From positions 1 through 39,751 of the forward strand of contig MNHO01000007.1 of NCBI GenBank assembly GCA_001919285.1: a DNA stretch of 39,751 nt. Direction: 5' to 3'. The translations under genes and the position numbers were made by a program. This DNA is from an archaeon 13_1_40CM_2_52_13 (lineage in GTDB: Archaea > Thermoproteota > Bathyarchaeia > 40CM-2-53-6). The stretch's first letter is position 1. Each line of letters opens with the position of its first letter. Shown in pieces: positions 31,180-39,067 of the stretch. The notes under the pieces are model-generated. The model did not search any database. It saw nothing but the letters and a program-made list of their open reading frames with translations, and had not been told where the DNA came from.

Positions 31180-32469
31180 TCACGTTTTGATGGGTTCTAG
31201 TTGCCTGCGACGCATCTGGCTGCTTCCGATATCAGTTCGGTAGTGCATTCCTGGGAAGTAGACCGACTTGCCGATGACCGAATAGGCGTCCTTCCGGGCT
31301 GACTCTACGCTGGGTCCCGTTGTGGTCACGTTGAGGACCCGTCCGCCCGCGGTTACGAGTTGCCCGTTTGGGTTTCGGGCAGTTCCTGCGTGGAATACGA
31401 CAATGTTGCTATTGGCTAATGGTCGAAGCGCGATCAGCTCTCCCGTTGAGGGATTTTCCGGGTATCCTTTGGACGCGAGGACAACTACTACGGACGCGGA
31501 CTTGGAAGATTCTGGTAGCGGTGGTCTGTCCGAATTGGCCGCAACAGCGCTCAGGTGCGCGGATAGTCCGTCCTTTACTAGTGGGATTATCCCCTGAGTC
31601 TCAGGATCTCCGAAGCGGGCGTTGAACTCCAACACGTACGGGTCTTCGGTCCCGTGCTTGACGATGACATTCAGGTATAGAACTCCCTGGAAAGGGGCAC
31701 CTTCCTTCGCCAGCGCGGCGACTGCGGGGTCCAGAATCTTCTTCCTGACCCTCTCGACGATCGACTGGGTCACTGACGGGACGGGCGCATAGACGCCCAT
31801 GCCTCCCGTGTTTGGTCCAGAGTCGCCGTCGAAGGCTGGCTTGTAGTCCTGGAAGACGGGTGCTAACCATTGGACCCGATCCGCCGAAACGGTTGCGGTG
31901 AAGCTTGCTTCCCATCCGTCGATGAACTCTTCCATCACGATTCGCTTGGGCTCTCGGACTAGTTCCCGTTGAATCGCGGCTTCAGCCTCGCGCCTATCTC
32001 GTGTGACGGTCGTTCCTTTGCCCGCTGCGAGCCCGTCTGCTTTGATTACCCAGGGTGGGCCGAGATCGTCGAGGGCTCTGTTCGCTTTGTTCTTGTCTAT
32101 GAAGGTCTCCCAGTGCGGTGTTGGTAGGGCGTATCTAGTGCAGAGGTCTTTGGCGAAGCTCTTTGAGGTTTCAATTCGAGCCGCAAGCTTGTCAGGCCCA
32201 AAGATCGGGAGCTTCTTTTTTCTGAACGTGTCGACTATTCCCGCACCCAATGGAGCCTCGGGTCCGACGACAGTTAATTCGATTGCGTGTTTGGTCGCGA
32301 ACGAGGCGAGCTCATCAATATTGGTCGAGTTAATTGGGACGCAGGTGGCGATTTCGGCAATGCCTGGATTGCCTGGGGCCGCGTAAATCTCGTTGACGTT
32401 CCGATCCTTCGAGAGCGTCCAGGTAAGAGCGTGCTCTCGGCCGCCGCTTCCCACAATGAGGATCTTCAT
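31180..32469 (-). CDS. purD: Phosphoribosylamine-glycine ligase (GAR synthetase)
   Basis: PurD joins glycine to phosphoribosylamine with ATP. It has 429 residues, standard length. N-domain ILIVGSGGREHALTWTL, AAPGNPGIAE, VGPEAPLGAGIVD; ATP-grasp FAKDLCTRYALPTPHW, PPWVIKADGLAAGKGTTV, VMEEFIDGWEASFTA, FQDYKPAFDGDSGPNTGGMGVYAP; metal-site EFNARFGDPETQGIIPL; C-domain VVLASKGYP and GGRVLNVTTTGPSV. ATG 32469, 23 bp after purF. Confidence 0.96.
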   Translation of the reverse strand: MKILIVGSGGREHALTWTLSKDRNVNEIYAAPGNPGIAEIATCVPINSTNIDELASFATKHAIELTVVGPEAPLGAGIVDTFRKKKLPIFGPDKLAARIETSKSFAKDLCTRYALPTPHWETFIDKNKANRALDDLGPPWVIKADGLAAGKGTTVTRDRREAEAAIQRELVREPKRIVMEEFIDGWEASFTATVSADRVQWLAPVFQDYKPAFDGDSGPNTGGMGVYAPVPSVTQSIVERVRKKILDPAVAALAKEGAPFQGVLYLNVIVKHGTEDPYVLEFNARFGDPETQGIIPLVKDGLSAHLSAVAANSDRPPLPESSKSASVVVVLASKGYPENPSTGELIALRPLANSNIVVFHAGTARNPNGQLVTAGGRVLNVTTTGPSVESARKDAYSVIGKSVYFPGMHYRTDIGSSQMRRRQLEPIKT

Positions 32470-32492
32470 GCGGCTACAGGTCGGATCGAGTG

Positions 32493-34034
32493 TCAGGCCT
32501 TCATTTCTTCTCGGGTCCGCAGCACTGGGTTCTTCTTCAATCCAAGATACTCACCAGTCACGCAGGCGAAGCACATCTCGGCCTGTTTGAGCCCGATTCC
32601 CTTGCTCAGTCCTTCGATGTCATTGTAGCCGAGACCATCTACGCCGATCTCGTTCCCTACCTTCGCGTTCAATTCTGGAATCGACATCGTGTCACCATCG
32701 ACCTTGGTTGCGAGGAGTTCGTCGTGTGTTGGGAAATCTATGCCCATATAGCATGGGTGGCGTATGGGTGGATAGGTCACGACCATGAAGACTTTCTTGG
32801 CGCCTGCGTCGCGCAGAGCTCGTACGATGTTCTTGCTGCTTGTCCCCCGTACTATGCTGTCGTCGACCACGATGACGTTCTTCCCGTCGACTACGGGTCT
32901 GATGGTTATGATCTCTCTGACGATCTCTTCTCGACTCTCATCAGTAGGTTCGATGAAGCTCCTGAGGCTTCCCTTCCGCCGATACCGGTCTTTCATCAAG
33001 CCCTCTTCCATAGGTATCCCACTCTCCTCCGAATACCCAAGAGCGGCCGGTCGGGCGGAGTCGGGGACAGGTATCACCACGTCTGCCTTGAACGGATACT
33101 TCCGAGCCAGGACTCTACCTAGTTGTCGTCGTGCCTCGTAGACGTAGTGGTCTTCGATTTTGCTGCTTGGATGCGCGAAGTATGTGTATTCAAACGCACA
33201 GTGATGGTGAGGAGATTCTGCAAACTTTGTGACTGTTACACCGTCCTGGTTGAAACGTACGAGTTCGCCCGGCTGAACGTCTCTGACGAGATCAGCATGC
33301 AGAGCAGTCAGAGCACAGCTTTCCGAGGCAACAATGTTCGTCCGGGCCTCCTCATCCCAGCCTAAGCACAATGGTCGGAAGCCTGACTCATCCCTGGCAG
33401 CGAGCACTTCGCCCTCGTGTGTGACAATGACGAAGCTGTAGGATCCACTGATCTCCTTGGCCAGCCTGGTGAAGGCTCGCGTCCAGTCATGCTCTCGACG
33501 ATAGTGCTGCAGTAGCCGGTATCCCGCCAGCTTGGTATCCGAGTTTGGGTCTATGATCGGAAATTCGCCTTTGACCAGGGGCTCGAGGTCTTCCGTGTTA
33601 GCGATGGTCCCGTTCTGGGCGATAGCAAACTCTCCATGAATATCCAGTGGGTGAGCGTTCTCGAGGTTTGTCCGTCCTCGAGTGGAATAGCGAATGTGTC
33701 CGATCCCTCGGTTACTCTCTAAACGCAGGATTTTCCGGGCATTAGCTGCTGCTCCTACGCCGATTAGCCCCAAGCCTTTGATGATGGGCTCGTTAGGCGT
33801 GGCCAAGCCCCAGGATTCCTGGCCTCTATGCTGAAGCGCAGCCAGTCCTTTGACGATGCGCTCGGCGATGGGTTCCTTCTTTAACGAATAGATTCCAATA
33901 ACTCCGCAATGCTCCGTTACTGAGCGGCTTCCACTTTCGAAGTCGATTTGTGGAGTCTGGATTCGCTCCGGGCGAGCGAGGAAATGACTCTTCGCTCGGA
34001 CGATGGGATCGGTATTGAAGCCCCTCAGGTTCAA
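32493..34034 (-). CDS. purF: Amidophosphoribosyltransferase
   Basis: PurF makes phosphoribosylamine from PRPP and glutamine, the committed step. It has 513 residues from TTG 34034. The glutaminase Cys lies at about residue 43 in HCGVIGIYSLKKE and would become residue 1 after removal of a leader. That leader of 42 residues is much longer than the roughly ten usual, and no ATG, GTG or TTG lies nearer. Other motifs: LQHRGQESWG, HIRYSTRG, AQNGTIAN, PRPP loop VIVVDDSIVRGTSSKN. Four Cys for a [4Fe-4S] cluster are present (HCAFEYTYF, HPCYMGID, CFACVTGEY), the B. subtilis-type enzyme, oxygen sensitive. A 124-bp gap before it may hold its own promoter. Confidence 0.95.
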   Translation of the reverse strand: MNLRGFNTDPIVRAKSHFLARPERIQTPQIDFESGSRSVTEHCGVIGIYSLKKEPIAERIVKGLAALQHRGQESWGLATPNEPIIKGLGLIGVGAAANARKILRLESNRGIGHIRYSTRGRTNLENAHPLDIHGEFAIAQNGTIANTEDLEPLVKGEFPIIDPNSDTKLAGYRLLQHYRREHDWTRAFTRLAKEISGSYSFVIVTHEGEVLAARDESGFRPLCLGWDEEARTNIVASESCALTALHADLVRDVQPGELVRFNQDGVTVTKFAESPHHHCAFEYTYFAHPSSKIEDHYVYEARRQLGRVLARKYPFKADVVIPVPDSARPAALGYSEESGIPMEEGLMKDRYRRKGSLRSFIEPTDESREEIVREIITIRPVVDGKNVIVVDDSIVRGTSSKNIVRALRDAGAKKVFMVVTYPPIRHPCYMGIDFPTHDELLATKVDGDTMSIPELNAKVGNEIGVDGLGYNDIEGLSKGIGLKQAEMCFACVTGEYLGLKKNPVLRTREEMKA

Positions 34035-34041
34035 TTACAAT

Positions 34042-34126
34042 CCTGTATCAATTTCAGGCCGTGTATAGGTCTTTCTTGACACGATCCATCTAAAGGGGTT
34101 CGGACAAGAAGGTCGGACCTGTATCA
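34042..34126 (-). repeat. Pair of CCTGTATCA repeats upstream of purF
   Basis: CCTGTATCA occurs at 34042-34050 and again at 34118-34126, in direct orientation, 76 bases apart, in the only sizeable gap of the purine cluster. A TATA-like CTATACA on the minus strand lies between them. A regulator site for purF is possible; chance is not excluded. Confidence 0.3.
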
Positions 34127-34158
34127 GGGGTTTCTTTGGGTTGGGCGGCTTTCGGTAT

Positions 34159-36375
34159 TCACGTGGCAGAGTCCATCGTCTTGGATAGGGTCTTGGACCA
34201 GGCTTCGGCCGCGACTGACAATGGGATTGTAATGAGAGGGTCTTCGTGGGACTCTAGTTCGATTTTGCTGCCTTGAACTCTACCTATCTTCGCGGCCTTA
34301 ATCCTCGCGGCCCTCAGTCTTCGCATTATGCGGGGCGTGTTTCTCGGCCGTGACTCCAAGATGAATCTAGGCTTCGATTCTGAAAACAATAGATGAGCAA
34401 TATTTGTCGTCTTGGTCGGGACCTTGTCTAGATCTAACGTGAATCCTTTCTCGCCTTGGATGGCCATTTCTGCCAGACTTACGGCCAATCCCCCTTTGGA
34501 TATGTCGTGAGCGGCTTCGACCACCCCGCTTTCGATAATCTTCGTGACGGCTCGGAGGAGTTGTCTCTCTGTTTTCAGATTGACCTTCGGGACCCGTCCA
34601 CCAACCAGCCCCTGAACGCTCTCATAGTACTCGCTTCCGCCGAGCTCTGGGAAGGTTGCTCCAACGATCAGTAGGTCATCTCCCTCCTTGGCGAGAGCCG
34701 ACTCAATCTTCGGGGCTCTGGCATTCCGGAGTCCTAACGCCGCAATTAGGGGCGAAGGTTTGATGGCAGTTCTTGTCTGAGTGTCTTCGTTGTAGAAACT
34801 GACCTTTCCCCCAACACACGGGACTCGTGTAGCCTTGAGATAGTCTCGGATAGCCCGTATTGCTTCTTTGAAGGTCCAGAAGACCTCTGGATTGCCCGGA
34901 TCACCATACTGAAGATGGTCGACAACCGCGATTGGCTCGGCCCCAGTAGCGACGAGGTTGGAGAAAGCCTCGCTGAGAATTCCAACCGTTCCCCAATACG
35001 GGTCCAGGTAGACTTGTTTGCTGCTGCCATCAGTCGTAATTGCCAGTGTTCGACTGTTGGGAAGTCTAAGGACTGCACTGTCTGCCTGTCCCGGTTTGAT
35101 GATTGTTCGTAATCCTACTTCGAAATCGTACTGGCGATAGATCCATGCTCGACTGCAGATGTTCGGGCTGCCAAGAAGTGCTAACAGAGTAGCGTTGAGG
35201 TCCTCCGGAATCGTAGGTTCAGGAGCGTCGGCTAATTCGTCAATATAGGAGGGCTTTCTGCTAGACCGCGGAGACAAAGGCGCTTCTGCAACAAACTTGG
35301 CAGGAGCCTCCGCAACCACCTGGTTATGGTGTCTGATGCGCAGTGTGCCGTCCTTTGTGAGATGCCCGATGCGTGAGTAGCCGAGTTCCCATTTGTCTAG
35401 GATCCGAGTCAGCTTCTCTTCATTTTTTGGTTTAACCACGACTATCATGCGTTCTTGGGATTCACTGATCATGATCTCACCAGGGCGCATGCCGGGGTCG
35501 CGGGTCCGAACGCTGTCGAGGTTGATCTCCATGCCCATCCCAGCCTTCGACGCCATCTCCGAGAGTCCACAAGCTAGGCCTCCACCTCCGAGGTCTTTCA
35601 TTCCCTGAACAATGCCTTCATCCACCGCTTCTAGGATCGCTTCGATGATCAGTTTCTTGGTGAACGGGTTAGGGACTTGGACGGCAGATCTTTCGCTATC
35701 CGATCTTTCTGTTAGAGTTCTGCTAGCGAAACTGGCGCCTTGAATCCCATCGCGTCCGGTGCTTCCTCCTACAACATACACTAAGCTCCCCGGACGACTC
35801 GGTCCGCCGAGAACGAGCTCGTCCCTGCGGCCAAGGCCGAGACACACAATGTCCACGAGACAGTTTCGTTCGAAGGACGTGTCAAACTCTACTTCGCCTC
35901 CAACCGTCGGTACTCCAATGCAGTTCCCGTAAGAGCCGATTCCACGGACCACATTGTCGAAAAGCCAGCGACTATGGCTGCTGATCATGCTGCCAAACCG
36001 AAGTGGATCGAGTAGCGCAATAGGACGAGTCCCTAGTGAGAGGATGTCCCGAACGACACCTCCGACGCCGGTGGCCGCACCGCCGTACGGGTCGATGGCG
36101 CTCGGATGATTGTGAGACTCGATGTGAAGAGTAACCACCCAACCATTTCCGACATCGATGACTCCGGCATCAGACCCAGGCCCAAGAATTACTCGGGGTC
36201 CTTTGCTGGGCAGGAGCCTCAGAAGTGGCTTGCTGGACTTGTAGCTGCAATGCTCGCTCCACTGCGCCTCGAGCATCGCCCATTCGACTTCGTTGGGCTC
36301 GCGACCGAGCCTCTTGACCGCGTAGCGAATCTCTTCATCAGTCAGGTTCGGTTTCTGAACTTGGACCGTTGTCAT
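34159..36375 (-). CDS. purL: FGAM synthetase, synthase subunit (small PurL)
   Basis: A 738-residue small PurL, the synthase part of the three-piece FGAM synthetase (PurL with PurQ glutaminase and PurS). Features: EWAMLEAQWSEHCSYKSSKP (His-Ser loop), VTLHIESHNHPSAIDPYGGAATGVGGVVRDIL, STGRDGIQGASFAS, GVVEAAHDISKGGLAVSLAEMA and, late, a second ATP-like half. Complete. ATG 36375 overlaps the stop of the small membrane protein gene by four bases. In most archaea purS, purQ and purL are adjacent; here three small membrane genes intervene. Confidence 0.96.
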   Translation of the reverse strand: MTTVQVQKPNLTDEEIRYAVKRLGREPNEVEWAMLEAQWSEHCSYKSSKPLLRLLPSKGPRVILGPGSDAGVIDVGNGWVVTLHIESHNHPSAIDPYGGAATGVGGVVRDILSLGTRPIALLDPLRFGSMISSHSRWLFDNVVRGIGSYGNCIGVPTVGGEVEFDTSFERNCLVDIVCLGLGRRDELVLGGPSRPGSLVYVVGGSTGRDGIQGASFASRTLTERSDSERSAVQVPNPFTKKLIIEAILEAVDEGIVQGMKDLGGGGLACGLSEMASKAGMGMEINLDSVRTRDPGMRPGEIMISESQERMIVVVKPKNEEKLTRILDKWELGYSRIGHLTKDGTLRIRHHNQVVAEAPAKFVAEAPLSPRSSRKPSYIDELADAPEPTIPEDLNATLLALLGSPNICSRAWIYRQYDFEVGLRTIIKPGQADSAVLRLPNSRTLAITTDGSSKQVYLDPYWGTVGILSEAFSNLVATGAEPIAVVDHLQYGDPGNPEVFWTFKEAIRAIRDYLKATRVPCVGGKVSFYNEDTQTRTAIKPSPLIAALGLRNARAPKIESALAKEGDDLLIVGATFPELGGSEYYESVQGLVGGRVPKVNLKTERQLLRAVTKIIESGVVEAAHDISKGGLAVSLAEMAIQGEKGFTLDLDKVPTKTTNIAHLLFSESKPRFILESRPRNTPRIMRRLRAARIKAAKIGRVQGSKIELESHEDPLITIPLSVAAEAWSKTLSKTMDSAT

Positions 36376-36578
36376 TTGTCCTGTTCTCTTGCCCTGTTCA
36401 TCAGGAGAACGGTTCGTGAGCCCACTATTGCTCCGGCGATGAACCCGATTATCAGCCCCAGGACGCTGTTTATGACATAGTAGCTGACGAGTCCTGCGGC
36501 CATTCCTGCAATCAGACCAGCCAGGACCGCGCGCGGAACCGGACTCGGCCTCCGACCCTCTCCTGTCGAGCCACTCAT
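36372..36578 (-). CDS. Small glycine-rich membrane protein C in the purine operon
   Basis: A 68-residue protein from ATG 36578, which shares one base with the preceding stop (TGATG). A basic Ser/Pro-rich N-terminus (GEGRRPSPVPR) is followed by two helices with small-residue zippers (AVLAGLIAGMAAGLVSYYV, VLGLIIGFIAGAIVGS), then a charged tail (RAREQDK). GxxxG/AxxxG spacing favours tight helix packing, so it may oligomerise with its neighbours. No family recognised. It is coupled by ATGA to purL. Confidence 0.75.
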   Translation of the reverse strand: MSGSTGEGRRPSPVPRAVLAGLIAGMAAGLVSYYVINSVLGLIIGFIAGAIVGSRTVLLMNRAREQDK

Positions 36579-36769
36579 CAGTAAACCGCCTCCTTCTTTG
36601 CTATCAGAGCTACACCGAGTGCTATCATAACTGCGCCGTATGCTCCGCCGAAGATTCCCAGCCCAAAGTAGTAGCTGGTGCTTGACAACCCAACCAACGA
36701 GACGCATCCCATGATTATTGCGAAGACTCCGAGGGCAATTCTACCTTTGGAACGGGCTGGCTCGCTCAT
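36578..36769 (-). CDS. Small two-helix membrane protein B in the purine operon
   Basis: A 63-residue protein from ATG 36769, overlapping the previous stop by four bases. A short basic N-terminus (SEPARSKGR) is followed by two helices (IALGVFAIIMGCVSLVGLSS, GLGIFGGAYGAVMIALGVALIA) separated by a Tyr-rich turn (SYYFG), then KKEAVY. Positive charges at both ends predict both ends inside. No family recognised. Same size class and coupling as its two neighbours, suggesting one small complex. Confidence 0.75.
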   Translation of the reverse strand: MSEPARSKGRIALGVFAIIMGCVSLVGLSSTSYYFGLGIFGGAYGAVMIALGVALIAKKEAVY

Positions 36770-37020
36770 CTAGCCGGTTGGCTCCTTTCAGCCAGGTAAA
36801 AGTAGAGACCCGCCGTTATCAACGCTCCTCCCGCGAAACCTAGGAAGAAACCCTGCAAGGTGAAATCTGGGCCGGACAGCAACCCAACAACCAATCCAGC
36901 CAGTAGTCCGACGACGATAATCCCAAACACGGAGGGCGGAGGAACACCGGCATATGATCCAGTTGAAGGATCTCTATTCTCTTCGGACGAAGCGTTGAAC
37001 CTTGAACTGAGAAAACTCAT
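36766..37020 (-). CDS. Small membrane protein A in the purine operon
   Basis: An 84-residue protein from ATG 37020. GGAGGT lies seven bases before the ATG, a good ribosome site, and the purQ stop is one base upstream. A polar N-terminal arm of about 30 residues (FNASSEENRDPSTG, GVPPP) is followed by two helices (VFGIIVVGLLAGLVVGLLSG, GFFLGFAGGALITAGLYFYL) and a basic end. The arm could contact cytosolic partners. No family recognised. Its strong ribosome site contrasts with overlapping starts downstream, so it may set the translation level for the trio and purL. Confidence 0.75.
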   Translation of the reverse strand: MSFLSSRFNASSEENRDPSTGSYAGVPPPSVFGIIVVGLLAGLVVGLLSGPDFTLQGFFLGFAGGALITAGLYFYLAERSQPAR

Positions 37021-37021
37021 T

Positions 37022-37735
37022 TTAACCTCCGGTCCCACGGAGCGCTCTAATCATAGAGTCGAAGATGACTCGACCGTCTGCTTGGTTATCTGGCGACAGC
37101 ACTTCTAGTGAAGCCCTTTCGGGATGCGGCATTAGACCCATCACATTGCCAGTCTGGTTGCAGATGCCTGCGATATTATCGACAGACCCGTTGGGATTGG
37201 CATCGTCCGTCGGCTCTCTCTCCTCATTCACATACCTGAAGACGATCTGCTGGTTTCTCTCCAGATTAGGGACTTGGTCTTTGTCGAGATAATAGCGTCC
37301 CTCATTGTGCGCTATTGGAATTTCCAATACCTGTCCTCTCTCGGCTCTATTCGTGAAGGGCGTACGTGTGGTTTCGACTCTCAATCTGGTCCATGCGCAT
37401 ACGAAGCGAAGCGTGCTATTGCGCAACACTGCTCCTGGTAGAAGTCCAGCCTCTACCAATATTTGGAATCCATTACATATTCCCAGAACCGGCTTGCCCC
37501 CCTCAGCCGCCTCCTTGACAATTCTGAGGCTGGGACTGGTAGCTGCAATCGCGCCGGCTCGAAGATAGTCGCCATAGCTGAATCCGCCGGGAAGAACGTA
37601 CGCACCATAATCGTCATGTGCCAAATCCTTGTGCCAGACAAGATCTGTCCTTGCCTTGAGAACGTCCCGGAGAATTTCTAGGGCGTCAAGGTCACAGTTG
37701 CTTCCCGGGTATTGGATTACTGCGACCTCTCCCAT
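37022..37735 (-). CDS. purQ: FGAM synthetase, glutaminase subunit
   Basis: PurQ releases ammonia from glutamine for PurL. It has 237 residues of class I glutamine amidotransferase: VAVIQYPGSNCDLDALEIL, VLPGGFSYGDYLRAGAIAA, nucleophile Cys in VLGICNGFQILVEAGLLPGA, IPIAHNEGRYY and the His/Glu pair in LMPHPERAS. Complete. ATG 37735 follows purS by seven bases. Confidence 0.96.
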   Translation of the reverse strand: MGEVAVIQYPGSNCDLDALEILRDVLKARTDLVWHKDLAHDDYGAYVLPGGFSYGDYLRAGAIAATSPSLRIVKEAAEGGKPVLGICNGFQILVEAGLLPGAVLRNSTLRFVCAWTRLRVETTRTPFTNRAERGQVLEIPIAHNEGRYYLDKDQVPNLERNQQIVFRYVNEEREPTDDANPNGSVDNIAGICNQTGNVMGLMPHPERASLEVLSPDNQADGRVIFDSMIRALRGTGG

Positions 37736-37742
37736 TACTGGG

Positions 37743-38006
37743 TCATCCTACTACTCTGATTTGGATTGTGTGAGCTGCTGGGTTGTAGATTCGCAGATCA
37801 TCAGAAAGCTTGCGAACAATCGCACGGGCGTCTTCCGGACTGTTGGCTTCGACGTTCATCCGTAGGAGTTTGCCCGCGCGCACTCCGACTACTTGGTTGT
37901 AGCCACCTTTCAAAATGAGATTCTGATGTATCGTCTCCCCTTCAGGGTCTCGGGCTAGCGGCTTGTTCTCGACGATGACCTCGACCACATAGCTGCCGGG
38001 AGTCAT
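37743..38006 (-). CDS. purS: FGAM synthetase subunit PurS
   Basis: PurS bridges PurQ and PurL in the FGAM synthetase complex. It has 87 residues, standard length: YVVEVIVENKPLARDPEGETIHQNLILKGG, then VVGVRAGKLLRMNVEANSPEDARAIVRKLSDDLRIYNP, the expected beta-alpha-beta pattern. It is the first gene of the 13.5-kb purine cluster. ATG 38006 lies about 22-27 bases from a TAAATAG box, so the message is probably almost leaderless. Confidence 0.95.
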   Translation of the reverse strand: MTPGSYVVEVIVENKPLARDPEGETIHQNLILKGGYNQVVGVRAGKLLRMNVEANSPEDARAIVRKLSDDLRIYNPAAHTIQIRVVG

Positions 38007-38027
38007 AACAAGTTCGTATTAATTTCC

Positions 38028-38063
38028 GTAGCTATTTACCCCTTCTTTAGCATATTCATGCTA
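38028..38063 (-). promoter_or_regulatory. Purine-operon promoter with an upstream inverted repeat
   Basis: The 72-bp gap between purS and the methyltransferase holds TAAATAG (minus strand, about 38028-38034) as a likely TATA box and, just upstream, a perfect inverted repeat TAGCAT-ATTC-ATGCTA at 38048-38063. The arms are only six bases, so the repeat could be chance, but its position fits an operator. Confidence 0.35.
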
Positions 38064-38078
38064 GTGAGGTCCCTTGGA

Positions 38079-38963
38079 CTATCCTTCTTTCCTGAAGATC
38101 AAGCAGTACTGGTGATGCCTATTCCCGACCCAGGCGTTGAAAACTCCTAGCGGGAGGAGCTTCTTGTCATCCTGACACCACACCTTCTCATCTTTCGGAG
38201 TCCAAGCAAAGGGTTCTCGAGAGAGGGTTGAGACTGTATCAAATGCTAGCGGGTACATTCTTCCATCACTGAAGACATTGTTCGTAATAATCGTCAGGTA
38301 GCCCTTCGGTTTCATGACTTTGTAGACTTCGTCGAACGTACGTTTCAAAGCACCCAAGAAATCATGATAATCTTCTATGTTGCCGATCTCGTTAGGATTA
38401 TCACTATAAGCGGTGTCTAGTCCTTTCTCGGCGCGACCCTTTTGTCGCATATGGCTCTTTCTCAGTTGGTTCCAGTATGGCGGCGAGGTGATGCAATAAT
38501 CGGCCAGAGGGAAACCTTTCTCTCTCCAAATCTTCGATAACCTTGCTGAATCGGCCGTAATGATCCTGGCCCAGGACGATTTGCTCTCTGTCGCTTCTTT
38601 ATGCGCCATTCTTCGAGCTAGTGCATCTTGGACTCGCTCCTTCGATATGTTGGCATACTTTATGACAATCTCAAATCCTATTCCTGAGCGCCCCGTTTCC
38701 AGTGCCGCAACTATGGTGCTTCCGGTTCCGACAAAGGGATCGACTACTATCTCGCCCTTCTTGGTGAAGAAGGAAACAAATTCCCTAACTAGGGATTCAG
38801 GAAAAGAGGCAGGATGTCGAATCTTCTGGTCTCCCCTAGGCTCAGGCCTGTGGACGAACCATGATTTTGTGAACTTGATCCAGTCCCTTCCGGAAAGCTC
38901 GTTCATTTTGTTCTTGTGAGTCACTTGCGCTGATGCTTGGCGATGAACAGTCTCAGTCTCCAT
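38079..38963 (-). CDS. DNA methyltransferase (N4-cytosine/N6-adenine family)
   Basis: About 294 residues from ATG 38963, preceded by AGGGGG; a further ATG at 39035 adds 24 residues. Motif I is VVDPFVGTGSTIVAALETGRSGIGFE, preceded by HPASFPESLVREFV. Motif IV is CITSPPYWNQLR, the SPPYW form usual for N4-cytosine enzymes. Motif I precedes motif IV, the alpha/gamma order. C-terminal part: GALKRTFDEVYKVMKPKGYLTIITNN. There is no restriction endonuclease nearby, so it is an orphan or regulatory methylase. Convergent relationships are absent; it lies upstream of purS on the same strand. Confidence 0.88.
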   Translation of the reverse strand: METETVHRQASAQVTHKNKMNELSGRDWIKFTKSWFVHRPEPRGDQKIRHPASFPESLVREFVSFFTKKGEIVVDPFVGTGSTIVAALETGRSGIGFEIVIKYANISKERVQDALARRMAHKEATESKSSWARIITADSARLSKIWREKGFPLADYCITSPPYWNQLRKSHMRQKGRAEKGLDTAYSDNPNEIGNIEDYHDFLGALKRTFDEVYKVMKPKGYLTIITNNVFSDGRMYPLAFDTVSTLSREPFAWTPKDEKVWCQDDKKLLPLGVFNAWVGNRHHQYCLIFRKEG

Positions 38964-39067
38964 CACAGTCCCCCTTGGAGAGAATACGTCAGGGTAAAGA
39001 AGCACCGTACTTATGAAAGCACGCCAAACAGACATCTGACAGGAAGAATTGATCCGTGTCCGTCCCT

